Counted from the first letter of the stretch, positions 48,190 through 58,618 are shown. The stretch is DNA of 64,000 bases from Hylemonella gracilis (GCF_004328645.1 NZ_CP031395.1:3758246-3822245); one strand, 5' to 3'. A program made the numbers and translations. Notes: generated by a model not told the origin, from the letters alone.

Positions 48190-48774
48190 TCAAAGCTTGC
48201 CTACGCCAGTCAGCGCCAGCTTGAACTTGACCTGGACTTCGTCCGCCACCATGGAAGTGTCGGACCACTGGTTCTCGCCGATGGCGTAGGCCAGGCGCTT
48301 GATCGTGAACACACCGGTGGCGGTGGTCGTGCCACTGGCTTGCGTCAGCGTCACCGGCACCGTGACCGGGTTGGCGCGGCCCTTGATCGTGAGTTGACCC
48401 GCCACCTCGTACTTGCCCGCGCCCAAGGCCTTGATGGCCGTGGACTGGAAGCGGGCCTGTGGGAAGCCCGGCACGTTGAACCACACGGCCTTGGGCAGTT
48501 CAGCATCCGCCTCGGGCACGCCCAGCGTGGCACTGGCCATGTCCACCGTGAAGGCGATCTTGCTGGTCTGAGGCTTGGCAGGGTCGAAGGCGATCTGGGC
48601 GTCGAATTTCTTGAAGTAGCCCTCCACGGGCACGCCCATCTGCTTGCTGACGAAGATGATTTCGCTTTGCGCGGGCAGCAGTTTTTGCTGGGCCTGGGCC
48701 GGCAGGGACAGGCTGGCGAGGACGGACAGCGCCAGCAGCAGGCTCCCCGTGAAAAGGCGGCGGATGAAATGCAT
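48190..48774 (-). CDS. Second YceI-family periplasmic protein
   Basis: A 194-residue YceI paralogue with a signal peptide to AQAQ, then KLLPAQSEIIFVSKQMGVPVEGYFKKFDAQIAFDP and a C-terminal EVQVKFKLALTGVGKL. It differs from its neighbour in lacking the SIDPTHT opening. ATG 48774 (MHFIRRLF) was chosen; the frame extends 13 codons further. It lies between the cytochrome b561 gene (26 bp upstream) and the other yceI, so all three are likely in one transcript. Confidence 0.88.
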   Translation of the reverse strand: MHFIRRLFTGSLLLALSVLASLSLPAQAQQKLLPAQSEIIFVSKQMGVPVEGYFKKFDAQIAFDPAKPQTSKIAFTVDMASATLGVPEADAELPKAVWFNVPGFPQARFQSTAIKALGAGKYEVAGQLTIKGRANPVTVPVTLTQASGTTTATGVFTIKRLAYAIGENQWSDTSMVADEVQVKFKLALTGVGKL

Positions 48775-48799
48775 GATCGGAAGGACTCCAGCTAAAAAA

Positions 48800-49375
48800 T
48801 CAGGAACGGCCAAACCACATGCGGCCGATCAGGCCATCACGGTCCAGCCACTGGTGCTTCAAGGCCGCCACCACGTGCAGCAGCACGAACAGGGCCATCA
48901 GGTAGGCGCCGATTTCATGCGCTTCCTTGAGGGTCTTGGCCAGGGCGGCGTCCTTGCCCACGAAATCGGGCAAAGGCAGCACGCCGAACAGCACGATGGA
49001 AAAACCCGTGGCCGAGCTGTAAGCCCAGCCCAGCAGGGGCACCGCAAAAAACAGGAGGTACAGCGCGACGTGCGTGCCATGGTGGGCCAGGCGCTGCCAG
49101 GTCGGCATGGCCTGCGCGATGCCCGGCGGCAAGGCAGGCGCGGGGCGGATCAGCCGCCAGGACAGGCGCAGGAAGGAGAGCGCCAACACCAGGATGCCCA
49201 CCCACTTGTGCCAGTTGAACAACTTGAGCCGCTGCGGGGAAAAAGGCAGGTCGGCCATGTACACCCCCAGGGAGAACAGGCCGATCAAGACCAGGCCCAA
49301 AGTCCAGTGCAGGACGATGGCCAGACCGTTGTAACGCGCGGCTGCGGGAATGGCAGAAGAGGAGGAGGTATTCAT
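48800..49375 (-). CDS. Cytochrome b561
   Basis: A 191-residue cytochrome b561 of the YceJ type with four membrane helices and haem-ligand histidines in RYNGLAIVLHWTLG, FNWHKWVGIL, HHGTHVALYL and LLHVVAALKHQWL. It transfers electrons between quinol and periplasmic partners, and some homologues detoxify superoxide. ATG 49375 (MNTSSSSAIPAAARYNG) was chosen; the frame continues upstream. It starts the yceJ-yceI-yceI operon. Confidence 0.93.
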   Translation of the reverse strand: MNTSSSSAIPAAARYNGLAIVLHWTLGLVLIGLFSLGVYMADLPFSPQRLKLFNWHKWVGILVLALSFLRLSWRLIRPAPALPPGIAQAMPTWQRLAHHGTHVALYLLFFAVPLLGWAYSSATGFSIVLFGVLPLPDFVGKDAALAKTLKEAHEIGAYLMALFVLLHVVAALKHQWLDRDGLIGRMWFGRS

Positions 49376-49483
49376 GGCAATGGCTGGGCATTCTAGGAAG
49401 CCCGCTTTATCCCCAGGATGAGCAGGCTTGTCGGCTGGATTCAAATTTTTTGCTTGCCAACCCGGTGCAGGGCCTTTCCCCTC

Positions 49484-49499
49484 TGGCACCGTTTTTGCA
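49484..49499 (+). promoter_or_regulatory. Sigma-54 promoter of the ethanolamine permease gene
   Basis: TGGCACCGTTTTTGCA contains TGGCAC and TTGCA separated by 5 bp, which is the -24/-12 consensus of RpoN promoters with correct GG and GC spacing. It lies about 100 bp upstream of the permease start at 49602, leaving room for a normal leader. No sigma-54 activator gene is beside it, so NtrC or a distant activator would act. Confidence 0.75.
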
Positions 49500-49601
49500 C
49501 TTGCCCCGGGGCTTGGCCCGGTGTTCGCCACGCGCGGCCCCGGTTCGCTGGCTTCCTGTTCCCCTTGTTCTTTGTCTTCCCCTTTGCTGAAAGGCACTTC
49601 C

Positions 49602-51103
49602 ATGAGTGAAACAACAACAGCCGCGGCTTCCGGCGGCGGTGTCACCTACCAATCGGTGGACAGCAGCTACTTCGAAAAACGCGGCCTGCGCCGCTACGCG
49701 GGCGTGGCCTCCCTGTGGGCGCTGGGCGTGGGCGCGGTGATCTCCGGCCATTTCTCAGGCTGGAACTTCGGCTTGGGGGCGGGCGGCTGGGCGGCATGCT
49801 GATCGCCACGGTCTTCATCGCCATCATGTACCTGGGTCTGACTTTCTCCATCGCCGAGATGAGCCCGGCCTTGCCCCACACTGGCGCGGCCTACTCCTTC
49901 GCCCGCTCCACCATGGGGCCCTGGGCGGTTTCATCACCGGACTGTGCGAGAACGTGGAGTACGTCATCACACCGGCCGTGATCGTGTTCTTCATCGGCTC
50001 CTACCTGGCTCCATCTTCGGCACGCCGGAGAGCTTCCAGCCGGTGTACTGGATCGGCGGCTACATCGTCTTCGTGGGCCTGAACGTCGTCGGCGTGGAGC
50101 TGTCCTTCAAGGTCACGCTGGTGGTCACACTGCTGGCCCTGGCCTGCCTGGTGGGCTTCTGGTTCAGCGCCATCCCCAACATGGACTTCACCCGCTGGGC
50201 GCTCAATATCGGCGTGGGCGCCGATGGCGCGCCGGTGGAACTGGCCGGGGGCGGGGGCAGCTTCCTGCCCTTCGGCTTTCATGCGCGCTGGCGGCCATGC
50301 CGTTCGCGGTGTGCTCTTCCTGGCCATCGAGCAGTTGCCCCTGGCGGCCGAAGAATCGGTTGACCCGAAGCGCGACATGCCGCGCGGCATCATCCTGGGC
50401 ATCATCACGCTGATCGTCTCGGCCTTCATGATCCTGCTGCTGAACTCCTCGGTGGCCAAGGGTTCCTTCGCGCTCGCCACCTCGGGTGAACCGCTGCTGG
50501 ACGGCTTTCGCGCGATTTACGGCGACGCATCGCCAAGATCCTGGCGCTGATCGCCGTGATCGGCCTGATCGCCAGCTTCCACACCATCATCTACGCCCAG
50601 GGTCGGCAGATCTACTCGCTCTCGCGCGCCGGCTACTTCCCGCGCGCGTTGTCCATCACGCACGGTACGCGCAAGACGCCGCACCTGGCCATGGTGGCTG
50701 GCGCGGTGGTGGCGCTGATCGTGATGTGCGTGATCTGTACGGCGTGGAGAACAGCGCCGGCATCATCGCGGCACGCTGCTCAACATGCGGTGTTCGGCGC
50801 GATGATTTCCTACATCATGCAGGCCCTGTCCTTCATCTTGCTGCGCAAGAAGTTCCCGAACATCGCGCGCCCCTACAAGAGCCCCTTCGGCGTTGTTGGC
50901 GCGGCCCTGACCATGCTGATCGCTCTGGTCACCATCTACTTCCAACTCTCCGACCCGGTCTACCGCGCGGCGTGATCGGCGTGGCAATCTGGTTCGCGAT
51001 CGGCATCATCTACTTCGCGCTGGTCGGGCGCCACAAGCTGGTACTGTCACCCGAGGAAGAATTCGCCCGCTCCAAGGGCACGGCGGAATACAAATCCCTC
51101 TGA
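49602..51103 (+). CDS. eat: Ethanolamine permease (APC family), many frameshifts
   Basis: A member of the amino acid/polyamine/organocation superfamily that imports ethanolamine. It opens MSETTTAAASGGGVTYQSVDSSYFEKRGLRRYAGVASLWALGVGAVISG; later in-frame pieces include PALPHTGAAYSFARSTMGPW, LAIEQLPLAAEESVDPKRDMPRG and AKGSFALATSGEPLLDGFRAIYG. The frame breaks near 49787, 49922, 50010, 50281, 50320, 50526, 50740, 50770 and 50970, in most cases by one missing base in a short G/C run. The order of pieces is complete, so the gene is likely intact. eutC and eutB lie 1.3 to 3.5 kb further on, in the opposite direction. Confidence 0.85.
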
Positions 51104-51180
51104 GACAGAACGAGACAAAACGCGCCGAAGCCGCAGGGCTTCAGGTGCGCAGGGGAAGAAGGGCAACCTTCTTCCCTTTT

Positions 51181-51861
51181 TCATGCCGGGTCGGCCAAGC
51201 CGCCCATCAACAGTTGCAGCAGCTTGGCGCCCATCGCGCTGGCCGCCACCTCGCTTCCCGCGCCAGACCGTACAGCCCGTGCGTCTGCTCTTCGAGCACC
51301 AGCGTGGCGTAACCGTGCGCGAAGGACCAGGCCAGCAAGATGCGCTCGCCCAATTCGGCGGGGGGCAGGCCGCGCGCGGCAATCAGTTCCGAGTACACCT
51401 GGCGCAAGGCGTCCCCAGTGCGGCGACCGGCGGCCTGGAGGGCGGCATCCTCGGGTCCAGCCGGTCACGACGGAACATCAGTTGGAACAAGGCGCGGTGC
51501 CCAGGGCGAAATCGATGTAGGCCGCGCCCAGGGCCTGCGCGCGTACACGCGCATCCTCCCCGGCGCCCCGCACCCGCGCCTGCATGGCGTCGGCCAGGCG
51601 CTCGAAGCCATCGGCCGCGCAAGCCGTCAACAGGCCACGCGCGTCACCGAAGTGGTGGGCCGGCGCCGCGTGCGACACCCCAGCCACCCGCGCCGCGGCG
51701 CGCAAGGAAAAGCCTTCCAGACCCTGCTCACGCAGCAGTTCGATGGTGGCATCGACCAGCGCCCGCCGCAGGTCGCCATGGTGGTAGGGCACGGCGATGC
51801 CGAGGCCTGGCGCGTTGCGGCCGGGACCTCGGAAGTTTGGAAGAAGGCATGCCCGGATCAT
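51181..51861 (-). CDS. TetR-family regulator, frameshifted
   Basis: A TetR/AcrR-type repressor of about 220 residues. The helix-turn-helix is in VPYHHGDLRRALVDATIELLREQGLEGFSLRAAARVAGVSHAAPAHHFG, followed by GLLTACAADGFERLADAM. The C-terminal ligand domain (RDRLDP to SELIAARGLPPAELGERILLAWSFAHGYATLVLEEQ) is spread over other frames, with breaks near 51480 and 51240 and the stop at 51181-51183. The start is ATG 51861 or GTG near 51792. It is divergent from the DUF2214 gene over a 63-bp gap that holds two copies of its probable operator. Confidence 0.82.
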
Positions 51862-51864
51862 AAC

Positions 51865-51917
51865 TTGACAATGTCTAAATTAGCCTCTACAGTCCGCCCA
51901 CCCCATCTAGACATTGG
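51865..51917. promoter_or_regulatory. Divergent promoter with two inverted TetR-type sites
   Basis: CAATGTCTA (51869-51877) and TAGACATTG (51908-51916) are exact inverted copies 30 bp apart; the first lies in the odd palindrome GACAATGTC (51867-51875). A sigma-70 promoter, TTGACA (51865-51870), 17 bp, TACAGT (51888-51893), overlaps the first site and points to the DUF2214 gene. A repressor bound at both sites would block it and the divergent regulator. Confidence 0.7.
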
Positions 51918-51924
51918 AAACATC

Positions 51925-52367
51925 ATGACTCTGCCCATCCCGGACCTCGTGCTGGCACTGCTGCACCACCTGGTCGTTTTCTCGCTCGTTGCCGTTCTGT
52001 ACGCGCAATACCTGCTGCTGGGCAGTCAACCCGATGCGGCCCGACTGCGCACGGTGGGGCAACTGGACAAGGCCTATGCCGGACTTGCGGTCGGCATTCT
52101 GATCATCGGTTTCGCGCGCGCCGCGCACGGCGCCAAGGGCTGGGCTTTCTACGCCGACAACCCCGTGTTCTGGGCCAAGATCGCGGTCTTTGGCCTGATC
52201 GGCCTGCTGTCCGCCGTGCCGACAGTGCGTTTTCTGCGCTGGCAAAAGCAAGGCGGGGCACGGATGCGCCGGCCTGGCGCGCCACCCGGCGCTGGATCCT
52301 GGCCGAGCTGCTGTTGTTACCCCTGCTGCCGCTGTTGGCCATGATGGCGCGTGGCATCGGACTGTGA
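51925..52367 (+). CDS. DUF2214 membrane protein, one frameshift
   Basis: A DUF2214 protein of about 147 residues with four hydrophobic helices: LVLALLHHLVVFSLVAVLYAQ, RTVGQLDKAYAGLAVGILIIGFARAAHG and KIAVFGLIGLLSAVPTVRFLRW, then after a break near 52254-52260 the last helix WILAELLLLPLLPLLAMMARG to the TGA at 52365. A missing base in a GGGG context explains the break. Function is unknown. The strong promoter just upstream is overlapped by a TetR-type operator, so expression is probably induced by the TetR ligand. Confidence 0.82.
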
Positions 52368-52384
52368 CGGGAACGCGAGCTAGG

Positions 52385-53211
52385 TCAGGGAGGTGCGGCC
52401 CCATCGGCGTCCAGCGTCAGTTCATCGCTGCGGTCCTTCAGGTCGACGCCCGTGAGTTGCAGCTTGCGCGCCTCGCGGCACAACCACCAGAAGCGCGCCG
52501 CCGCAGCCGCGGCGGGCAAGCCTTCGGGCCGCACATTGGAAATGCAGTTGCGCTGGGCGTCGTTGCGCCCCGGTCGGGGCGCCCAGGTCAGGTAGATGCC
52601 CAGACTGTCGGGCGAAGACAGGCCAGGGCGCTCGCCGATCAACACCGCGACCATGCGGGCTTGGAGCAAGGCACCACCTCGTCGCCCAGAGCCACCCGGG
52701 CCTGGGTGGCGATGGCCACGGGACCAGCGTCCAGTCCGACGGCGCGAGCCGACAAATGGCATCAATCAAGGGCAGGGCCTGGCGCTCCACCGCCAGCGAG
52801 GACAGGCCATCACCCACCACCAGCAAGAGGTCACAGCCCTCGGCCGGGCCCGTGCCGCGAGTAGCGTCGCATCCTCGGTGTTCAGACGGCGGCCCAGATC
52901 GGGACGCAGCAGGTAGGTGGCGCGGTCGCTGGCGGCGCTGCGCACGGTCAGGGTCTCGCACCCCAGGGCCTGCAAGCGCGCGGCCAGGGACGCAGTGTCG
53001 AGCTGGATGTGCACCGCGTCCCGCGCCTGGGCATGGGCCAGGCCGAAACTGAGCAGTTCCTTGGTGGGCAAGCCGGCTCCCGCGCGGCCCAGGGCGATGC
53101 GCGCCGCGGTGTGGCGCGCAGGTCGGTCCAGGGGTCCGCAGTCCAGGCATCGGCGCCCCTCGCGTCAAGGTTGGCGACCGCCGGAGACAACTCGACCACC
53201 TTGCCACTCAT
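52385..53211 (-). CDS. eutC: Ethanolamine ammonia-lyase small subunit, frameshifted
   Basis: The beta subunit of the adenosylcobalamin-dependent enzyme that splits ethanolamine into acetaldehyde and ammonia. Pieces are [32 protein letters not shown] (start 53211), [89 protein letters not shown] and [13 protein letters not shown], lying in at least three frames; this is the correct EutC order. At least four breaks are needed. The stop at 52385 follows [11 protein letters not shown]. It lies just downstream of eutB in the same direction, the normal eutBC order. Confidence 0.86.
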
Positions 53212-53261
53212 GGGGTTCCCTTTCCTGTGTCAGGCATCGCGCATTTCCGCCTGTGCCTGCC

Positions 53262-54572
53262 TCACGCCGCCTTGCGCATCATCTCCAGCGCGGGTTGCCG
53301 CGCGCTGCCACTCAGCAGGCGGCCAGCTTCGTCGATGATCTGCATGCGCTGCAGCCAGGCTTCGAACTCCGGCGCGTGGCGCAGGCCCAGCACCTGGCGC
53401 ACGTAGAGCGCGTCGTGGAGGACGTGCTCTGGTAATTGAGATCGTCCCCCGGCACGCCCATCACGAAGTTCACGCCCGCCACGCCCAGCAGGGTCAGGTC
53501 CCATGTGATCGGGCCTCGGGGTTGGTGTAGACCCCACCGGGCCCACAGCAGCTTGCCGCAAAAATCCAGGCCGGCACGCACGATCTGCTTGCCGTCGTAC
53601 AGGTATTCGGGGCCGATGAAGCCGACCACGGTGTTGGTCAGCAATGGCTTGAACTCGCGCGCCACGGCGTAGGCCCGCGCTCGCAGGTCTGCTGGTCCAC
53701 GCCGTGGTGTGCGTTAGCCGAGAGCGCGCTGCCCTGCCCGGTTTCGAAATACATGACGTTGTCGCCCACGCCGTCCTGCAAGGGACGGCCGCGCAGCGAC
53801 AGCGCCGCCTCGCGCGCCTCACGCAGCACGGCCAGGCTGACGCCGAAGCTCGCATTCGCGGCCTCGGTGCCCGCGATGGACTGGAACACCAGGTCCACCG
53901 GCGCGCCCTGCTCGATCATCTGGATGGTGTTGGTCACGTGCGTGAGCACGCAGGTCTGGGTCGGAATGCCCAGGCGCTCCACCACCTCGCCCATGCGCCG
54001 CACCAGGGTGCCCAGGGCGGCCACGCTGTCGGTGGCCGGGTTGACGCCGATCACCGCGTCGCCGCAGCCGTAGAGCAAGCCATCGATCATGCTGGCGGCG
54101 ATGCCGCGCACGTCGTCGGTCGGGTGGTTGGGCTGCAGGCGCACGGCCAGCCGGCCCGGCAGGCCAATGGTGTCGCGAAAGGCCGTGATCACCCGGCATT
54201 TGCGCGCCACGGCAATCAGGTCCTGGTTGCGCATGAGCTTGCTGACCGCCGCCGCCATCTCGGGCGTGAGGCCTGCGCGCACGGCGCTGAGCGTGTCGCT
54301 GGTGGTGCGCTCGTCCAGCAACCAATCCCGGAAAGCGCCGACCGTCAGGTGGGCGATGGGCGCGAATGGCATGCGTCGATGAGCCGCGTGTCTCTCGTCC
54401 AGCTCGGAAGGTGCAGCGGCGCGCCACCAGCGCCAGCGCGCCCGCCCGAGGAAGTAGCCGCCACACCGGCCAGTGCGTCGCCGGACCGCAACGGCGTGGC
54501 CTTGGCCATCAAATCCCGCAAGTCACGGAACTGCCAGTTCTGCTGCGCGACGGTGGCTTGGTAGGCGGACAT
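53262..54572 (-). CDS. eutB: Ethanolamine ammonia-lyase large subunit, frameshifted
   Basis: The alpha subunit (TIM barrel) of ethanolamine ammonia-lyase. It starts MSAYQATVAQQNWQFRDLRDLMAKATPLRSGDALAGVAA at 54572; a long intact piece runs from PFAPIAHLTVGAFRDWLL to GVGDNVMYFETGQGSALSANAHHGVDQQT, and further pieces are TNTVVGFIGPEYLYDGKQIVRAGLDFCGKLL, NFVMGVPGDDLNYQ and ALYVRQVLGLRHAPEFEAWL. The segment between about 54370 and 54480 is frameshifted and looks shorter than I expect. B12 and ethanolamine residues lie in the intact piece. No EutA reactivase or microcompartment gene is present, so this is the soluble, nitrogen-source type. Confidence 0.88.
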
Positions 54573-54690
54573 GGTGCCTTTCCTTCAAGCAGCAAATATG
54601 CCAGCGCTTGTCCATCCGGGCAAGACCGGCAAGCGCACCAGGGGCGCCGCGATCCGTGGACTGCCCACGCGTCCAGAGACGCGACGGGCC

Positions 54691-55602
54691 TCAGCCGTCC
54701 GCGTTGATCTTGGCGATCAGCTTCTTGAGCACGTCCTCGGCCTGGTCATTGGGCACCTGGCAGGTGCCCGCGGCCTGGTGGCCACCGCCGCCGTACTGCA
54801 GCATCAGGTCGCCACATTGGTCTTGCTGGAGCGGTCGAGGATGGATTTGCCGGTGGCGAACACCGTGTTCTGCTTCTGCGGACCCCAAAGCACGTGGATG
54901 GAGATGTTGGTTTGCGGGAACAGCGCGTAGACCATGAAGCGGTTGGTGGCGTAGATAGTGTTCTCGCCGCGCAGGTCCAGCACCGCCAGATTGCGGTGCA
55001 CCTTGGTGCAGCGCTTGATCTGCTCCTTGGCTTTTTCGGTGTGCTCGAAATACAGGTCCACCCGTTCCTTGACGTCGGGCAGGGCCAGGATTTCGCCAAT
55101 CGTGTGGTCCTTGCAGTACTTGATGAGGTCCATCATCAGCTGGTAGTTGCTGATGCGGAATTCACGGAAACGGCCCAGGCGGGGCGGGCGTGTTCAGCAA
55201 CCAGCCCTTCGAGCACTTCACGCACGTACGCGCACTGTCGGCCTTGTCCACGCCTCCATCATCTCGTCGGAGATGCCGGGGAACTTGGCCTTGCCGCCGT
55301 AGTACTCGTAGACCACGCGCGCGGCCCGGCGACGCGTCGATGATGTGGTTCTTGCGTGCGTCGGCGGACTGGCCCGCGTTGCGGATGGTTCGGAGAGGTG
55401 GGTCGAAAGCCATGTACGCGCCGGGCACGTAGGGCAGGTTGGTGGTGATGTCGCGCTGGCTGATCTCGACCTTGCCATCCTGCATGTCCTTGGGGTGGAC
55501 AAACTTGATGTCATCGATCATGTCCAGTTCGTTCAGCAGCACGGCGCAGACCAGGCCATCAAAGTCGCTGCGGGTGACAAGGCGGTATTTTTCTTGGCTC
55601 AT
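54691..55602 (-). CDS. DHH-family phosphoesterase, frameshifted
   Basis: A DHH phosphoesterase of the kind often labelled exopolyphosphatase in Burkholderiales, about 300 residues. Pieces: MSQEKYRLVTRSDFDGLVCAVLLNEL at the start, VHPKDMQDGKVEISQRDITTNLPYVPGAYMAFD, MMDLIKYCKDHTIGEILALPDVKERVDLYFEH, and LMLQYGGGGHQAAGTCQVP at the end (the GGGGH metal/substrate loop). The eponymous DHH motif reads DPP here because three single bases are missing within about 20 bp, while the frame is kept. The native protein would cleave phosphodiesters or polyphosphate. Confidence 0.82.
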
Positions 55603-55684
55603 TGATCACTCTCCTCCATGAATATGTAAGCAGATATTACAACACCGGTTTTCGCGTGTGAGGGTATCGACCCGGGGTCAGACC

Positions 55685-56815
55685 TCATGCGCCGAGGGCC
55701 AGCGCCAGCAATTCCTCGGCGAAGGCATAAGACGTTGAGGCCCCCGTGCCCCCGGTCACGATGCCCAGCGCCACCCCTGGGACGGCGACGTCTTGAACAC
55801 CACGTCGGCGGCGCTGGCGTAGGTGCCTGTCCAGCGCTCGATCACGACGGCGCCCTCCGACCCAGCCACGGGCAGCACGCGCCGCAACTCGTCCAGGATG
55901 AGTTCGTCCACAGCCGTGCTGCCGAAGGGCGCCTCGGCATCGCCGTAGACATGGCTGTCGCCCACCACCAGCGAACCATCGGCCGACTGCACCACGATCA
56001 GGTGCACGCCCTGCTTCAGGTGCTCACCCTGTTCCGCTTGCAGACGCTGCAACAGTGGCGCGGCCTCGGGTAACTCACTGTAGCCCTCGTATCGCACCAG
56101 GCTGAGGTCTGACATCAGGGCTGCGGGCAGGTGGACGGGCACGGCGGGCCGCACGCATCATCTGCAAGGTGCTCATGCGGATACGGGCTTGCTCGATGGC
56201 CTCGGGGTAGAGCGCGTTCAACTCATGGCCCGGACAGACCACACAATGGTCGGCACGCAGCACACCGCGGCTGGTGGCGACGGTGGGCAGGTCCACACCA
56301 TGCACCACCGTGCGCCAGTGGAAGTCCACGCCCTGCGCCGCCTGCAGCCAGGCGGCGAGCTTGGGAATGGCCTCGCGCGACTCCACGCGGCGCTCGTGCG
56401 GACTGTAGAGCGCGGCAAGGTGCGGCCCCAGCGCCGTTTGTCCAAAGCGGGCCTGCGTCTGCGCGGGCGTCAGCAGTTCGCACCCCTCGCCCATTTCAGT
56501 GCGCAAGAAGGCCTCGACCACGGCCAGGGCCTCGGGCCGCTGCGCCGTGAGGTACAAGCCGGGATGGATGACCGGGATACCCGCCTGCGGCGCAATGGCC
56601 AGCCAGGCGTCGCGTCTTCATTGCACGGCGCCAGTGCTCGCCGCGCCGTTGACCCGTGACGGTGACGAAACCGAAGTTGCGGATGGACGCCCCGATGCTC
56701 TGCGCTGTGCGTTCGACCACGGCGACCTTCAAGCCCCGCTGTCGGGCCGCGAAGGCGGTCATCAGACCGACCACACTGCGCCAACGACGACCAGGTCGTA
56801 ATGTTTGTTGCTCAT
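55685..56815 (-). CDS. FAD-dependent oxidoreductase of a phosphonate cluster, frameshifted
   Basis: A DAO-type flavoprotein of about 380 residues. It starts MSNKHYDLVVVGA at 56815; the nucleotide site reads GAVWSV because one G is missing (GAGVVGLM is expected). Pieces include MTAFAARQRGLKVAVVERTAQSIGASIRNFGFVTVTGQ, EGCELLTPAQTQARFG, YSPHERRVESREAIPKLAAWL and DSHVYGDAEAPFGS. It sits directly downstream of a 2-aminoethylphosphonate-type transporter, where a TIGR03364-type oxidoreductase is typical; such enzymes have been linked with oxidation of N-methylated aminoethylphosphonate. The stop is at 55685-55687. Confidence 0.8.
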
Positions 56816-56847
56816 GCTCTGCGCCATGCTGCCCACCTTGGAAAAAT

Positions 56848-58618
56848 TCAACGTGAACGCCAGGCCTGCGTACGCCGCCCGGCCCACCAGCCCAGGGCCA
56901 TGAAGCACAAGCTCGCGAGGCCGGACACCGCAGTGATCAACACCGCCATCGCGGCGGCCGGCCCGGTCTCGCCGGCCTCGTCCAGGTTCAGGATGGCGAT
57001 GGCCGCCACCTTGGTCTGCGGTGCGTACAGGAACACCACGGCCGACACGGTGGTCATGGCATTGACGAAGAAGTAACGCGCGACGTCGATCAGCGCTGGC
57101 AAGCAAATGGGCAAAGTGACGCGCCAGGCCGTCTTGTAGAAGGGCACCTTGAGCGAGGCACTGACGGCCTCGAACTCGTTGTCCAGGCCCTTGAGCGCCG
57201 TCACCGCCGTCAGATGGCCGGTGGTGTAGAAATGCACGATGGTGCACAGCGTCAACAGGGTCATGGTCTGGTACAGACCGCCCAACGGGTTGCCCGGCGC
57301 GTTGAAGAAGAAGATGTAGCCCAGACCCAGCCCAGGCCCGGCACGGCCATGGGCAGCATGGCCAGCAGACGCAGCAGGCCGCGGATCAATCCGTCCACGC
57401 CGAAACCGGCAGCCTGCGCACGAGCGTGTCCGGTCTTTTCCAGCAGGTAGGCCCCCATGAACACGAATACCGTTCCTCCCAGCGCCGCACCCGCCGCCAT
57501 GCGCAGGCTGTTGAGAAAACCCACGCCCACTTCCGCCTCGGTGAGGCCGTAAAGGTAGTGGTTCAGGCTGGGCTTCAGGTTGTAGGGCCAGAAGGTTGCC
57601 AGGGAGGCAAATATGGCCATGCCCAGCATGGCCAGCATCAGCACCGCGACCACGAGGCAATAGACCGAGAACGCAGCGTCGCGCCCCAACGCCGGCTTGG
57701 GCATATAAGGCACCGCGCGCGCGCCCAGCATGGCGGTCTGGCGGCGCTGCACCAGATGGTCGACAGCGAAGGTCAGCACGGCTGGCGCCAGCAGCAGGAT
57801 GGCGACCACCGAGCCCTTGGCGAAGTCCTGCTGGCCAATGACCAGCTTGAACACGTCCGTGGCCAGCATGTTGAAGTTGCCGCCGATCACCTTGGGAATG
57901 CCGAAGTCCGTCATTACCAAGGTGAAGACCACCAGCGCCGCCGAGACCAGGCCGTACTTGGCTCCCGGCAACGTGATGGTGTAGAACTTGCGCACCGCAC
58001 TCGCTCCCATGGAATCCGCCGCTTCGTAGAGCCGTGCATCGGCCAGGGTCAGCGCCGTCACCAGGATCATCAGCGCATGGGGAAAGACCGAGAAGCACTC
58101 GGCCAGCACGATGCCCGGCGCGCCGTAGATCTGCGCATAGCCCAGGCTTTGCAGCAGGCCCTTGGCCACGCCCTGGTTGCCGAACCAGTAGATCAATGAA
58201 ATGGCCGACAGCAGCGAGGGCGCGAGCAACGGGATCAGCGCGGTCAGGCGCAGCAGGCCCTTCATGCGCATGCAGGTGCGCGTGAGTGCGTAGGCAAACC
58301 CAAAGGCCAACGGCACGGTGATGAGCGTGACCAGCGCCGCCACCCAGACACTGTTCCACAGGCTTTGCAGCAAGGCCGGTGTCTGAGCGTAGGCGACGAA
58401 ATTGGCCAGCGCGACAAAACCACCGTCCTTGCCCAGCATCGCCTGCCAGAGGATGGTCAGCAGCGGCAAGGCCAGGAAGCACAGCAGCAGCAAGACAACC
58501 AGCAGGAGGCCGCGCGCCAACCGTCGGTCCAGTGCAGGCGCTGACGGGCCGGTTGCCGCAAGCGTGACCCCAGGCCACGCCGCGGGCCGCCACCGACCAT
58601 CGGCGCTGCGCTGCTCAC
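56848..58618 (-). CDS. Fused ABC permease, 2-aminoethylphosphonate type
   Basis: A permease of about 590 residues with two six-helix units and two EAA-type loops: ALIPLLAPSLLSAISLIYWFGNQG and SMGASAVRKFYTITLPGAKYG in the first, and MLPMAVPGLGWVW and SASLKVPFYKTAWRVTLPICLPAL in the second. Such duplicated permeases occur in putative 2-aminoethylphosphonate importers. It starts with GTG 58618, overlapping the ATPase stop. A 1,260-bp stretch (57261-58520) is open; breaks lie near 58520-58540 and near 57325. It is the third gene of a substrate-binding protein, ATPase, permease, oxidoreductase series. Confidence 0.87.

Noticed and set aside
54580-54605. Second sigma-54-like site (TGGCAT-N5-CTGCT, minus strand) upstream of eutB.
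   Set aside because: GG and GC spacing is right, but the transcript would start only a few bases before the ATG, downstream of the ribosome-binding site, and the -12 element is weak.
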